A stretch of 64,000 nucleotides of DNA from contig WOGZ01000138.1 of NCBI GenBank assembly GCA_009733775.1, forward strand, positions 1 through 64,000. Direction: 5' to 3'. Below the pieces are notes generated by a model that had not been told where the DNA came from, did not search any database, and was given only the letters and a program-made list of their open reading frames with translations. How positions within the stretch are numbered: position 1 is the stretch's first letter; each line of letters opens with the position of its first letter. Source of the DNA: Alectoria sarmentosa (Eukaryota > Ascomycota > Lecanoromycetes > Lecanorales > Parmeliaceae). This document shows positions 47,642-59,228 of this stretch, piece after piece. The translations under genes were made by a program, and so were the position numbers.

Positions 47642-50027
47642 CAAATGCATGTCAAAGACAGGACTCAGACTTTGAAGCTTCCTAAAATCGCGGTTTCTGT
47701 GCAGAAAATAAGCGAAAGTCTGCAACTGAAACACCATTAGGACTTAGAGAAGCTTTCTGAATCGACCAATTAATTAAAAAGACGTTATCGCTGCATGGTT
47801 ATCGGTCGGGTGTGGTGGGGGATGAGAGCGAGTCGCAATGCCAAGAATCTGCCTTACGATCAATAAATCCCACACTATGTTATAAAGGGGCCTTTTTGGC
47901 GAATATTGATGCCGGGTTGATGCGGATGCAGCCCAAACCTACTTTCTCACTTACTTTGTCGAGGAGCAGGAGCTGCGAACGTTATTGGTTACAATCGCCC
48001 GTCCCAAACCCTCAACTCCTTGCACATGCTCTCTGCAGCCTTCTCGGCACATATCCAAGGACGCCATGATTTCTTAATCGACGGCTTTGCCGACGTTTTC
48101 TTCCTCATTTGAGCTTGGATCAATGCATCCAACATGCGAATTCATGAATTGCATGCAATATTTGCCCTCGATGCCTCCTGCTCCCTATTAGCTGGTGTCT
48201 CTTGTCGATCTGGCTCAGTCGGTCCTGCTAGCTTGCTTTTTGTGCCCGCAAAACACCCACCTTTCTTCCAAAAAGTCGCTTCGACGCCATTCTAGATGCG
48301 TTTCTCCAATTCGACGCCTGTACAACACTATCAGGCTCCTTTGATTCATTCCCCTCTTCCCTCTTCGTCAACAGCAGTTGAATTATGCATTCTTTCGTTG
48401 TCGCGAAAGAAAAAGGCGGACTGCCTCATTCATGCCGTGTGGATCTTTGTTTCAAAGCCCTTGATACCAAGCCCATCTCCCTTCGGCGTGCCACCCGACA
48501 AGACACGCTAAAACCGGCATCTATCCCCTACGGTAAGTACGGATCCTTGACCAGCTCGGCTCATGCACGAATCAAATCTCTCCCTCTGCCGGCGCAAATC
48601 GTCGTCGGGGCATCATCTCGCAAGGCTAGTAATAGTGAAGAGCTCTTAGCGTAGGTTTGCCAAATCGCTCACCCCCCCTCCGGCCGGAAGGGAAGAGGGT
48701 TTTTTGCTCCAGGGCGGGCGGGCGGCCTGGCTTCCGCTTTGAGCTAGATATTTACTCTACGGCTTTTTCGCTTGACGCCAAGATAAGATGGACCTCGAGA
48801 CCGAAACCGACGATCCGTTCCTTGTGTGCCTCGTGCCTTCTCCTTCCGCAGGGCTGGTGCACTGCGCAACTATTCCTCGTACAGGATTCTTCTCATAGCG
48901 GATTGGACCCCCACCCCCCTTGCTAGCTTTCACAAGCAATCAGACCGGTCTCGGCTGCCCATGATAGTCAGAGGAGTTGATCGATGAGCGAGCTGATAAT
49001 CCGCCAAGCCACCGTTCAGGAGCCATATGTAGGGGGCGCAACCCGACGTGGAAGGGACCCTGTATCTCCCGAACCGGCAGATGTGGTATCTCATTCTCAT
49101 TCTCCCTGGCGCCGATGGTCGCACACACCTAGGCTTCAATGTTTGAGCGCGCCCGTCGAAACAGGGCCGATGCGTTGCAGTGCGCCCATCGGGACTGATG
49201 CCGCTGGGGGGTCGTAGTCGGAGGCTAGTACTTACGTTCGTGGGGGGGGGGGTTCTTTTTTTTGGAAACGTTTTCCTCGAAGTCGGGCTTGGCGGGAACG
49301 CGGTCATCTCAGCAAACGATCGAGCATCTTCTTGACTGAGTCGCGTTGCACGACTTTTGGCTTATTCTCGATCGAATAAGCGGCTTTTCGAAACCGTGGC
49401 ATGTGTCTCTTGCAATGAGTCATCGTAGCCGCTTGCTTATGCGGTGAGTTTTCAAGCTTTTCGATAGGCGGGCGTGGTGAGAGGAAAGGCGAGGCTTTGT
49501 CTTTGCCCGCGTCTTTGCTGTTCTGTGGGGTTTTTCGATGCCCTTCATCTGTAGTGTAAGTGGTCCCCATCGCCGCACCTCCTTCCTTCGCCCAAAATCA
49601 AAAACGCTGAGCGCAAGGTTCGTTGCACCGGGGCCGGGTCGCGGCTGGGAAATAACGCATTTCTTGGCGTTCCGGTACGACTATCTAAGTATCTCTGATT
49701 GATTGATTCATTTGGCGAGCTGTGCGGAGGTGTTTGGCTAGGCGCGGCGCGGCGCGGCGCTTGGGAGGTGGGGTGATGGATATGGTTTAGGAATGGGTGC
49801 ACATGGGAGGGGGAAAGGGGGGGGGAGTTTCATGGTGATGGTTACTAGTGCTGCGGCTGTTATATCGCCATGTTTCGCGCCCGGTTTTTGCAAACTTGTA
49901 CGTAGTTGTAAGATCAACTTGGGAAAAAACTTGCCACTCTTCTGCTCCTGTACAATAATACCCTTTATCATCATCATCATCATCATCATCACCATCAGGT
50001 GCGAGGCCCAATCGACCAGATCTCTCC

Positions 50028-50048
50028 CCAATCCAATCCAATCCAATC
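50028..50048 (+). repeat. Four tandem CCAAT units
   Basis: CCAAT occurs four times back to back at 5-bp spacing. CCAAT is the core of the fungal HAP/CBC binding site, but exact 5-bp tandem packing is more like a microsatellite, and there is no clear gene next to it. Confidence 0.4.
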
Positions 50049-51600
50049 CGGCTTCCCTAGCCAGAATGCCGCAGTCCCGGGCCATCCTACCCTTTCAGGT
50101 AGGTAAAAAGAATTTCCTATCTCTACTGGGATATTTTTTTTTAACCCTTGTCACGACGCCTCCCTCCTCCGCGCGTTGCTCGAACGGCGGATGAGATGAG
50201 GCTGCGCATTATTCGGATATGCGTTCTTGTGGTCTGTCTGCATCGAGGTTGATTTGATTAAATGAACGAACGAACATGGCTGTTTTCGGATAGATTGCAT
50301 TTTCCCTTTCTGCAAGCCGCTCGCTCGCTCGTTCGTTCGGTTTAACGTCAACGGCCAATGTCGGTTCTGGCTCACGGGGCTTGAGAAGTAGGAGTTTAGC
50401 CTTTTATGTTGTAAGAGGTTCTGAGACCTTGTCTGTCTCTTGGGCTTTGCTTGCTATTTATTGTGCTTGCAGATGATCACGGTTCGTTTGATCGCGGTTG
50501 ATGAGCGGAGTTGGATAGATTGGGCTTTCGTACAGTCAATTTTTTTTTGGAGTGGTGTTGGTGACACGTTGGTTTTGGCGTATGTAGTTGTTCGGATGGC
50601 GCGTGATGGTTTCGAGACGCGAGGGCGTTTGGGGGCATGGAATTGCGGTTGGGGAGCTGGTTGGTGTTGGTGTTGGTGTTGGTGGCTTGGAGGCGGTGGT
50701 GACTGGATTGGGATGGGTGCTGTGGCTGGAGGAGAGGGGGTTGAGGGTGGTGTGGGGGAGTTGGATGGATGAGGGTTTATTTGGGGAGGGGGGGGATTTG
50801 GGGGAGATAGCGCGGGTCGATGATATAGAGACTTTTAATTCGTTGCACTTGGACACCTTGCGCTCTCACAAATTTTGCGTGCTGTAGGTGTAGGTCGTCG
50901 GGCCGGTCGTCGGCGCGGAGGGATGGAATAAGCGACGCGGGCTCAGTGTTCATCATCATCTTATGCCGTGGATTCGTCAATTACCTTTCTCTGTGGCGTT
51001 TTTCGTTCGTTCTCTTGGCCCCCCCCTTGGTGTTGAATTAAGAGTGCTTCGAAATCTGGGGGGTTTTGTGCCCTTGCGCCCGCAACGTGCTTTTTCTGTC
51101 GCCAAGCTGAGCTCGAGGATTGCATTGCATTCTTGGGCAAAGCGGATAGATGGGCCTTTCTTGACCTTTCTGAGAAAGATGTGGGGTGTTGTGAGAAATA
51201 TGAGATGTACGACTTTTTTTTGACGTGGGGACGGGGGAAACTGTGCGCAGGTGGTCATGCTGGGTGGGTGGGTTATGCTTGAATTGTTTTTTTTTTGCGT
51301 CTACTCGCGCTAGCTAGGGGGGTTTGGTCTGTAAGGGGGGTGAAAGGTGAAAGTGGTTGGTTTTTCTTGTGTTGGGGATTGTTGATGGCTACGTTGGGCG
51401 TTTCGTCATCGGTACATTTGATTGTCAGTTCTAGGGATACTTAATGAACGAGACCATTTCGCTATCTATTTTGGCGGCTGAAAATCTGGTTGTCTGTTCA
51501 GTAATCTCTCTGCGCCATCGGGCTTCGAGCTCGCCTAGGCCACACTTGTAGTAGTTGGGTGCGTTCTTGACGTCTTCTTCACTTTAGTCTCGTTGATGAA

Positions 51601-52035
51601 TTACGGTTTCGTCGTCGATGTCTTTTTGGGCGGGTCTCTTGCTGCATGTGCCCGTGGCAGTCGCTTTCTAGCTCGTTGTACCCGTACTCGTGGCTGCGAC
51701 TGCCCATCCCGTCGCCACTCGGACATTGTAGGCCGCCGCGGCATGTCCAGCCAAGGCGCGCCGGGGGGCCGCACGGAGGGAGTGGGTAAAATGATTTTCT
51801 GTCTTTTCGCTCGCGCCATGTTGGTCGTGTAGGAGGCGCTAGGTGGTGCTGTGACCTTGGCGCAAGCGTCGGGTGTGCTGCTGCTTCCACACCCAGGGGC
51901 TTCGGTCTGGACAAGTTCAAACAGCGACGTGATTTCGGGCAACGGAAACCCTTGCTGGGAGGGGGAGGAGGGGGGGAATGGGGTGGGTCCGGGGGTGGCC
52001 TTGGAGGAGGAGAGGGATGTGGGGGCGGACGACAT
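51601..52035 (-). CDS. Hypothetical protein, possibly expressed
   Basis: A 144-residue frame from ATG 52035. I do not recognise a family. The N-terminal half is Ser/Pro-rich. The middle has FPLPEITSLFELV and ASYTTNMARAKRQKI, followed by PTPSVRPPGAPWLDMPRRP, and the C-terminus is strongly basic (arginine-rich). The ordered short motifs and balanced composition make it more plausible than the surrounding skew-driven frames, and it could be a small nuclear protein. The frame continues upstream to 52311 without an ATG. No intron evidence is visible and the neighbours give no clue. Confidence 0.4.
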   Translation of the reverse strand: MSSAPTSLSSSKATPGPTPFPPSSPSQQGFPLPEITSLFELVQTEAPGCGSSSTPDACAKVTAPPSASYTTNMARAKRQKIILPTPSVRPPGAPWLDMPRRPTMSEWRRDGQSQPRVRVQRARKRLPRAHAARDPPKKTSTTKP

Positions 52036-53343
52036 GGCAATTTTACAATTGATAGAAATATCTAGGAGGGAGGCAGGGAGAGTCAAGAAGAATCTATAAT
52101 ATGTCTCTTCTCTCCTCTTCGCTTCGTAACATTTGCTATCATACGAGCTTGTGGATCGAGCGAGGGTGGTAGCCAGGGCCAGTAGGATGAAGGTTATCTT
52201 TATCTGAGAGAAAACGTGAAAAGGCAGTACGAACTCACAGGCAGTGAGCGCTGAGCATATTGAGGGTTTTGTGAGAGATGAGAAATGAATGGGTGAAGAG
52301 CTACATAGCATTTCAATTTTTCGAAACGGGTTTGACGCTGGGATAGCATATATCGAAGCCGTGGAGTCGAGACGGTAAGTGGCTGTTCTGTTGGTAGATA
52401 TAGACTATCGGGCCATATAGTGTCAATAGAGATGAGCTACAAAGCCCATGACATAGCGATATTTTGTTTCCTGGAGTCAAATGGACGTGCGAGATCATAG
52501 ATACAAAAGCGAAGCCCAAGTCGGTGAATTCTAGAATCATAGCTTGCACAACCAAGATGTGAACTCGGGTAGTACATGACTATCATGCAAGATGGTGGAT
52601 TGAGCATATGTTGTAAAGTTTGTATTGAAGAGCAACATCGGTGTGGCTGTCATCTTGTGGATCTCCCGAAAGCTTGTCTGTGTACTGGCTTTCGGGACTT
52701 TCCTACTCGAGATAGCTTGTATCTATCGCGGAAGAGAATGCACGAGATATAGTGATATAATGTCTGCTCTCACGGTATTTGCACAACAGAACGTCTGAGC
52801 GATGGAGAAGGCTTCGGACGTACTCATCGAGAATGCGTTGAAGTCGTTTCGCGGAATCGCTGATAGCCTGCTGATGAGATGCAGGCAACGAAGTTGAAGA
52901 CAGCGTTCCGAGCAAGGAGACCAGTAGCTACGATGAGAATGATGAGCAGCCGAGAAGACTTTACCATCTCTCCAAGATTCGGTGCTGAAAGGTAGCAGCG
53001 ATAAGGTCAAAGGTACTGGAGAAGAGTGCGAGGCACTTACTTTGGCAATCTTCTTGATGACAAACGTCCAAGTAGCCAAAGAGAATTCTGGCGCTCGCAC
53101 TCGGAAGAGCCTGGTTGGCTTGCCGATAGTGTTGCCACAATGGCTGATTTATCCTTATGTGCGTTGAACGGACGCTACCATGTTTAGCGAAGGTGTAAGA
53201 TGTTGAGCAAGTCATAGAGACGTGAGTAGATTCTGACACCTGCAGACCTCAACGCTAATACGCTAGCAGCTTAGCTTCAGCCAGAGTAGAGGAATATGCT
53301 CCACCTCAGAATAGTCTTGTGGAATGAACCCATTCACAAGACT
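52036..53343. other. Intergenic region
   Basis: No supported gene. Short minus-strand frames at 52,703-52,915 and 52,723-53,100 have no recognisable domain. The right end borders the 3' end of the DJ-1/PfpI gene. Confidence 0.5.
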
Positions 53344-54486
53344 CTAAACGTCGATACCGTCGACGGTGATTCCCTTGTTCCAGCTATACTGTAACACCCT
53401 CGCCACCTCTTGGGCCGACTCATGAGAAACCATAGCCGCCACAAGATACAAGCTCGCATCCAAGCCACTTGTCACCTGCACAAAGTCAAGTCAGCTTGAT
53501 CCGTTGAGACATGCAAGGCTTTGACTCTTATAACAAACTCGAGGAGTAACGCAAGCCGTTTAGGCGCCAGAGAGGTCTTGCAACTAAAGACCGAGCGTTT
53601 GACTGAGAAGTAAATGCTAAGAGAAATGTACTTACTCCCCCACTCGTGATGACACGCAGCCCCCCTAGTCTCAGTGACGCCCTTCGAGCATTGGATTCGC
53701 GACGCTTAACCGATTCCTTCCAAGCATTGCTACCCTTGCGCGCAATCGACTTCCTCCTACCATCAGGCCTCTTGCTGAGCACAAACGGATTCTCCTCGAG
53801 CTTTTCGCCAAGGTCAAAGCGGGCATTGTTGACGACATAGTTCTCTTCCATGACGTCCGTTTGCTCAAGATCTCCACGTCTGGCAGCTTCTTTGCAGATG
53901 ATCTCCATCTTGGTGTAGTAGTCTGGGTGAGTAGTGGCAGCGAGTCCTTGCAGGAGGCCTGCGTGGGCCAGGATGAGAGAGCCAGTACCGATAGACATAA
54001 GGGTACGCTCCTTGCTGGGGTCAGTTTGCTGAAGCTTGGCAAAGTCTTGGATGAGTTTGATCGGCTCGGCATCCTTCTTCAGCACCTCATCTACGCCCAC
54101 GCCGCCTGGAACGATCAGGACATCGTATTCTTTCAGATCCTCGTGAGCATCTTCAAAGTTGATGTCGGCTTTAACGGTCAGACCTGAGGACGATGTGACA
54201 CCCGGAGAGCCGGCTGCAATGGTACATTCGAAAGCCTTGGATGCTAAATATATGATGGATTAGAGAAAGAGCTTTGACTTCAGTTCGAGAGCCAAGGGTC
54301 AAATAGAAACTGGAGTTACACGAAGGATACACGTGACGACTGACCGGGGTCTTTGAGTTTGTGATGGGCATTGCTGAGGACCTCAAGCGGACCGCAGAGC
54401 TCTTGGGCTCCAAAGGAAGGATGCAGGACAATGAGGACTTGGATCACCTCAATGGGACTGTCGGAACTATCTTCGATTGCACTCAT
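53344..54486 (-). CDS. DJ-1/PfpI-family protein lacking the usual nucleophile cysteine
   Basis: Three exons on the minus strand: 54486-54345, 54243-53636 and 53475-53344 (293 residues, phases consistent). The class I glutamine-amidotransferase-like fold is recognisable from VIQVLIVLHPSFGAQELCGPLEVL at the start, YDVLIVPGGVG, the nucleophile-elbow segment SIGTGSLILAHAGLL, and a C-terminal ITSGGVTSGLDASLYLVAAMV ending GITVDGIDV. In ThiJ/PfpI and isonitrile-hydratase-like members the elbow has Cys where this protein has Gly133 (codon GGT at 53989-53987). Residues about 196-242 form an insertion rich in Arg and Ser with three RRxS sites (RRKS, RRES, RRAS) not typical of the family. Intron 2 is unusually long here (160 bases). 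Enzymatic activity is doubtful; a binding or regulatory role is possible. Confidence 0.85.
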
Positions 54487-56043
54487 CTTGTGAACTAGAT
54501 GTATATGTGGCCTTGAATCTGGTGTTTGATGACTTTGGATGGTCTTGTGAGGGTAGTGTTGTGGGAAGTCAATGGCAGTGGGGAAAGCTGGGGACCCCGC
54601 ACTGCATGGCAGATCAGCACTAAGTCTAATCGAGTTGGCGTGTCACGATGAAGACGCGCTAGTGTATACTCTTTGTACGACCTTCGAGCAAGATGGTTTC
54701 CTATTGCCCATTTTTAAGTTGAATAAGGTCGATGTCATATCAGACATGCTTCTTTTAAAAGCCAGATTCGCAATATATCTTAGATGGGTGCTTGTGACGT
54801 TATGTTTCTTTCATGGTCTCGGCACTCCATTTCTTGTAGTCCCGCTTCGAGCGCGTTTTCCATGATTCTGTACAACATAGCTAATTTCTGGAAGTCGATG
54901 ATGTGTCGCGAAGCTGAGCAAAGCACACGAAACCTAGACAGACTTCAAATCTTGTCGGCTCTACTGCTTTCTGCTGACTGAATCCCGTGGTGTCAAGAAT
55001 GGCGAGAGAAAGTTTCTGATGATATGCCTCAGATTTATCAAGACCCTGGAGAATAGATCCTCGGAAAATTGGGCAGTGGTCGACGATGGGAACAATCGCA
55101 AGGATCGAAGAGCGTGGGGGAAAGCTGATGTCGCGTATCGCTACCCAGTATCGGCAACGTGCAAGCTAGGTTATGCGCACTTTGCCCCATGCATGTCATG
55201 ATCGAGCGTCTGTCTGCCAGTATCCGACGTATTCTACTAATCGGGAGGCAAAATGATACTTGAATGGAAGCACGTCGTCTGATACCGCTTTCTACAGAGA
55301 CATCGCAAGCAGTGGTTTACAAAATTTATTTCACTGTATATCTCCTTCAGACAGCTATGATGACGTACCCATTTATCATAAGGAGGCTCACTACTGACGT
55401 GTAAGTCGTGCCGAGGAGAGCTATCATGCTAAAATGTCCGACACCAGGTGATCACGATCATCTGCTCATGATCTTATATCAGCCTGGATCCGCCTACGAT
55501 TAACAAATCACGGAATATCAAGCAGCAGGGGAGACTGGTGGCTCAAGAAGGGCTGATTGACCTGGCCGATCTCACTGATATGGATCAGTCTCTCACAAAC
55601 GTAGGCCAACTAGGCGGAGGATTGAGCGAGGTCTTTACGAATGCTACTGGCCAGCTCAAAAGAATGGATCTTCTGAACTCCGTTAACAGGGAATAGACCC
55701 CGATCTTGACAGAATTGATACGAGCATTCCATAGCTTACTGTTATTTAAGTCGTAACATTGCTACCGAAGTACTGGTCTTGAAATTGGGCGCGCTGGAAA
55801 CCCACACCACTTCACGGTTCGCAATGCCGTGACGCCCGCAACGCTACCAATGATCGTGAGGAAATTCTATCAGATAGTACCATAGTCGCATGGCTGAATA
55901 ACTTATATGCGCAAAAAATCAGGAATCTCTAGTCTTATTACAGCCTCTTCGGATTCCCTTTTGTTCATATAACTGCCCTCCCCCACATCAGAAAATCGCA
56001 ATTTCTAGTCTATGCCATACAAAGAAACCCCCAAAAAAGCTCC
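54487..56043. other. Intergenic region
   Basis: About 1.55 kb with no supported gene. Small plus-strand frames (54,572-54,865, 54,784-54,981 and 55,019-55,201) have no family resemblance. Confidence 0.5.
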
Positions 56044-56547
56044 TCACGCATCAACCTCTCGACCCCGAACCAGCCCGCTCGCACCCACCGGCAAAGCCAA
56101 CCCACCCCCCTCCTTGTCGAGCCCATACATCGTCACATCCAGCAGCTGCCTCGGCCCCGCCTTCCCCTCCCCGCCCAGATGCGGCGGCGTCGCCACGCAC
56201 AAGTCCCGCAACTGGCTCGCGCTCACCACGATGTCCCTCCACGTCAAAACATCCTGCCTTCCCCCCCCTTCCATGTCGATCCGGACGACGCACGTCCCGT
56301 AAAACCCTCTCTGCACGAACTCGTCGGGCAGTCGGTGGCCCACCTTGACCGTGCGCCCGAACGTGACGGCCGTGTCGAGAGCGTGCCCGGCCGTGATGAG
56401 GTTGATGGCTTGCGAGCACACGGTGTAGGTCGTGGTGACGAGTTGCGCTTGTCCGGGGGGGTTTTGCACGTAGCAGCCGTCTAGGGTGGTGGTTGTTAAT
56501 GTTGAGCCGTTTAGGAGGGGGAGGATCATCAGGAGCGGGTTCACCAT
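56044..56547 (-). CDS. Small secreted four-cysteine protein
   Basis: A single-exon frame of 167 residues from ATG 56547, opening with a short hydrophobic stretch (NPLLMILPLL) that may be a signal peptide. Four cysteines fall in DGCYVQ, YTVCSQ, GTCVV and RDLCVA, enough for two disulfides. Between them are ALDTAVTFGRTVKVGHRLP and RGFYGTCVVRIDM, then VLTWRDIVVSASQL. The spacing resembles a fungal secreted family of unknown function and also the protein at 60,483-61,049. The frame extends upstream to 56727, with an earlier in-frame ATG near 56,694 that would give a basic N-terminus without a signal. I prefer 56547. An effector or cell-wall role is a guess. Confidence 0.6.
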   Translation of the reverse strand: MVNPLLMILPLLNGSTLTTTTLDGCYVQNPPGQAQLVTTTYTVCSQAINLITAGHALDTAVTFGRTVKVGHRLPDEFVQRGFYGTCVVRIDMEGGGRQDVLTWRDIVVSASQLRDLCVATPPHLGGEGKAGPRQLLDVTMYGLDKEGGGLALPVGASGLVRGREVDA

Positions 56548-57377
56548 TGTTGGGGATGGGGGGTTTGCGATGAGCGGGAGGATGGTGTCGAGGTGGTGGT
56601 GGGTGACGCACAGGGTGTGAGAGGCTTCTTTTTTTTTGAGTCGCTTGTGGGCTGTTGGGCGCTTGAGCGCGTTTTGAATGCCGTTGTCGCGCATGGAGAA
56701 CCTCTGGGCTGGGTTCGCGTGTCGCAAGTCGGCCCGTTGTATGTATGTTGGTCTGTGTCTAGCGGACGTGCTGAATTCAAAATTTCTCTTTCGATGTTCG
56801 GCTACGTCTGGTCGAATATTCGCGACTTGGTGATGCTTTATAATTTATCATTACGATGGTTACAGACCCACAATCGAGACTCGCTCGAGTTGAGGTTCTC
56901 TGAAATGGGCCTTTGACGGTGCAAGAAAGTTGAGAGAGACGATAGGACTTTATCGAGCGGCACCAGATATCCTGGATGAGAAAAGATTGCAGAGAACGCA
57001 GTCAAAAAAAGCATTCTTGCAATATAGGGTTCGACTTCGTGGGAAACCAGGGTGCCATGATTCACACGGTAATAGCACAATTGAAACGAGCTAAACACAT
57101 CAGAGAAGTAATATGTCTTGACTTTCATATATCTTGAATTTTGCAACCTACTAGTATCCTTACTAGGTCCTCGTCAGCGATATATCCACTCATCTCCTCC
57201 GGCATCTGACCACCCTGAGCATCTGTAAGACTATCTATCTGCGGATGTCCAGTCGTTGAGATGATTTAGCAGTACAGATTGAACCCGAAATCTGGTATCT
57301 AGGGAAGACATGTCCAGCTTTTTGGTCACCTTTCATCGAGAAGGACTCATATTGAATAAGGATAGAATCAAAAGATC
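56548..57377. other. Intergenic region
   Basis: No gene recognised between the secreted protein and the monooxygenase, both on the minus strand. Short frames on both strands are unconvincing. Confidence 0.5.
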
Positions 57378-59228
57378 TCAAGCCGTTTCATAGACCACTC
57401 GCTTCTCCGATTCGGCCCCTTCTTCTCTCTCTAGATCTACCTCGCCTATCTTAGGGATAGTTTCCTGCTCACCTCGCTGCTGGCTCTCGCGGCTCAGTCT
57501 CTTCTCAGCGGTCACAAATCTCCCGAAGTATCTCGACAGGCTTTCCCCATCTTCCAAAGCACAAATGGTTCCAATTGTCCCATCTGGCCTCGCAACAATT
57601 ATTGCGCCTTTGGAAATTGGAATCCCATACCTCTCATGAGCCAGGCCGTCGACATCATAGAATGCGTTCCCAAAGCATGGCATGCCAAGGCGCTCGTCGG
57701 GCGAGCCAACGTCGTTGCTGCCGGCGATTATGGTGACACCTTGGAAGATGTCTACAGAGTAGAGTAAGAAGCTGCTTGAGCCATCTAGGTACTCCCGGAT
57801 TTTCTTGATTGAGGCTTGGATATAGCTTGGGTTCCCACAGAAGAGCATGATGGTGAATTTGCCGTGATTCTTCGCAATGGAATGGAGACGGATTGGAATG
57901 CGAAGCCCTGGTCGTTGCACGAGAACATCGGGAGTGCGCTCTCCAGGCTGGATCTTCTGAGAGACGGCTGTAGTTGGGGCAACGACGGTGAGGTTGTCTG
58001 CAGGATAAGTAATGCCAAGTCCAGTGTTCAGGGACGCATTCTTCTTGTATGTCTCCGTAAGTAATTGATGGGCGTCCGCCGTAGAATCGCCTTTGAGCTC
58101 TTCTGGAATTTCGCCTCCTGTCAGTACGGATATGATCTTGTCTTGCGCAAGGATCTGCTGTGCGACAGGCCTGCGCTCAGCAGCATACGTGTCGAGAGCC
58201 TCCTCTGATAGCCAACCGTTGATACGCCCAGCTAGTTTCCATGCGAGATTGACGGCGTCATGTAAGCCTGTATTCATACCCTGCGCTGCACCCGAGGAAT
58301 GAGTGTGCGCCGCATCTCCGGCAAGAAATATGCGGTCATTCTTCCTGTACTTAGATGCTAGACGCTGGCCGACGGTATACACAGTCCACCAGTCCACGGT
58401 CTTGAATTTTAACGTGAAAGGCTGCAACGCTTTCTCGGCTTCTCGAATCACATCTTCCTGAGTGATATTCGCACCGATCTCCTCCCAAAGCTTCTCCGGC
58501 AAGGCAAACCCTACGCGTGTTGCTCCGTGATCGAGACAGGCCCAGAGGATGGATCCATGACTTCGAGATTCGATCCCACAGATACCTTTTCGGGCTTCGG
58601 GCATGTTGGTCTCGACAATGCCATCGATACGAATCCAGTGGCGGTTGCTCTTCTCACCTTCGAATTGGATCCCGGCGAGCTCTCGTACTTTTGAGCGTCC
58701 GCCATCGGCACCCACTATGTACTTGCTTCGTATAGAAATCGCGCGTTTATCTTGCGCCTCGATGTTTGACTTGACCGCATAACCTTCATCGTTTTCCCCA
58801 ATAGCGAAGTTGATCAACTTGGATCCATAGTGAACGGTCCTGCCACCATATTTACAGTACCCGCCACGAATCACATCCTCCGTATACCGTTGCCGGCAAA
58901 GAAGCAAATAATCGAAAAACGTATCGCTAATGTTGGAAGAAGCGGCTGTCAAACTCTCAACCCTGTGTCCATCCTTGTAGGATACTTGCCCCTGCACTAC
59001 GAATCCCATCTGCCCTAGAGCATCCGCCAGGTCTAGCTGGTCCAGCATCTCTAGCGTCCGTGGTGCTATCATGGCTGCGCGGCCATAGGCACTCTGCTTG
59101 CTGCGCTCATGTTGTTCTATAACGTATGTGGATATGCTGCCATAGCGAGCGAGGCAGTAGGCGGTTAGGAGACCGACAGGTCCGCCGCCGCAGATGAGGA
59201 CGTCAACGTTCTTGAGTTCCTCGCGCAT
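57378..59228 (-). CDS. FAD-dependent monooxygenase, phenol-hydroxylase-like
   Basis: One uninterrupted exon of 616 residues from ATG 59228. The N-terminal FAD-binding motif is VDVLICGGGPVGLLTA (GGGPVG at 14-19). The second motif is GADGGRSKVRELAGI (173-187), and the third is FLAGDAAHTHSSGAAQGMNTG (301-321), binding the FAD ribityl chain. These three mark group A flavoprotein hydroxylases. The length and a C-terminal region of about 170 residues with IPIRLHSIAKNHGKFTIM, then GRFVTAEKRL, fit the phenol 2-monooxygenase/PheA type with its thioredoxin-like tail. It would hydroxylate an aromatic ring using NAD(P)H and oxygen. Open frame extends upstream to 59390, but ATG 59228 sits just ahead of the FAD motif. 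A telomere-like CCCTAA array is about 210 bases upstream. The substrate is unknown. Confidence 0.9.
   Translation of the reverse strand: MREELKNVDVLICGGGPVGLLTAYCLARYGSISTYVIEQHERSKQSAYGRAAMIAPRTLEMLDQLDLADALGQMGFVVQGQVSYKDGHRVESLTAASSNISDTFFDYLLLCRQRYTEDVIRGGYCKYGGRTVHYGSKLINFAIGENDEGYAVKSNIEAQDKRAISIRSKYIVGADGGRSKVRELAGIQFEGEKSNRHWIRIDGIVETNMPEARKGICGIESRSHGSILWACLDHGATRVGFALPEKLWEEIGANITQEDVIREAEKALQPFTLKFKTVDWWTVYTVGQRLASKYRKNDRIFLAGDAAHTHSSGAAQGMNTGLHDAVNLAWKLAGRINGWLSEEALDTYAAERRPVAQQILAQDKIISVLTGGEIPEELKGDSTADAHQLLTETYKKNASLNTGLGITYPADNLTVVAPTTAVSQKIQPGERTPDVLVQRPGLRIPIRLHSIAKNHGKFTIMLFCGNPSYIQASIKKIREYLDGSSSFLLYSVDIFQGVTIIAGSNDVGSPDERLGMPCFGNAFYDVDGLAHERYGIPISKGAIIVARPDGTIGTICALEDGESLSRYFGRFVTAEKRLSRESQQRGEQETIPKIGEVDLEREEGAESEKRVVYETA

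Larger units (their letters stand above)
47470..51600. other. Long region without a supported gene
   Basis: About 4.1 kb of sequence in which no protein family is recognisable on either strand. It contains many simple repeats: a G10 run near 49,244, (CGCGG)n at about 49,741-49,760, (TCA)n at 49,967-49,991, four CCAAT units at 50,028-50,048, and strongly G-rich tracts at 50,620-50,810. The larger frames follow strand skew rather than codon bias. Confidence 0.5.
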
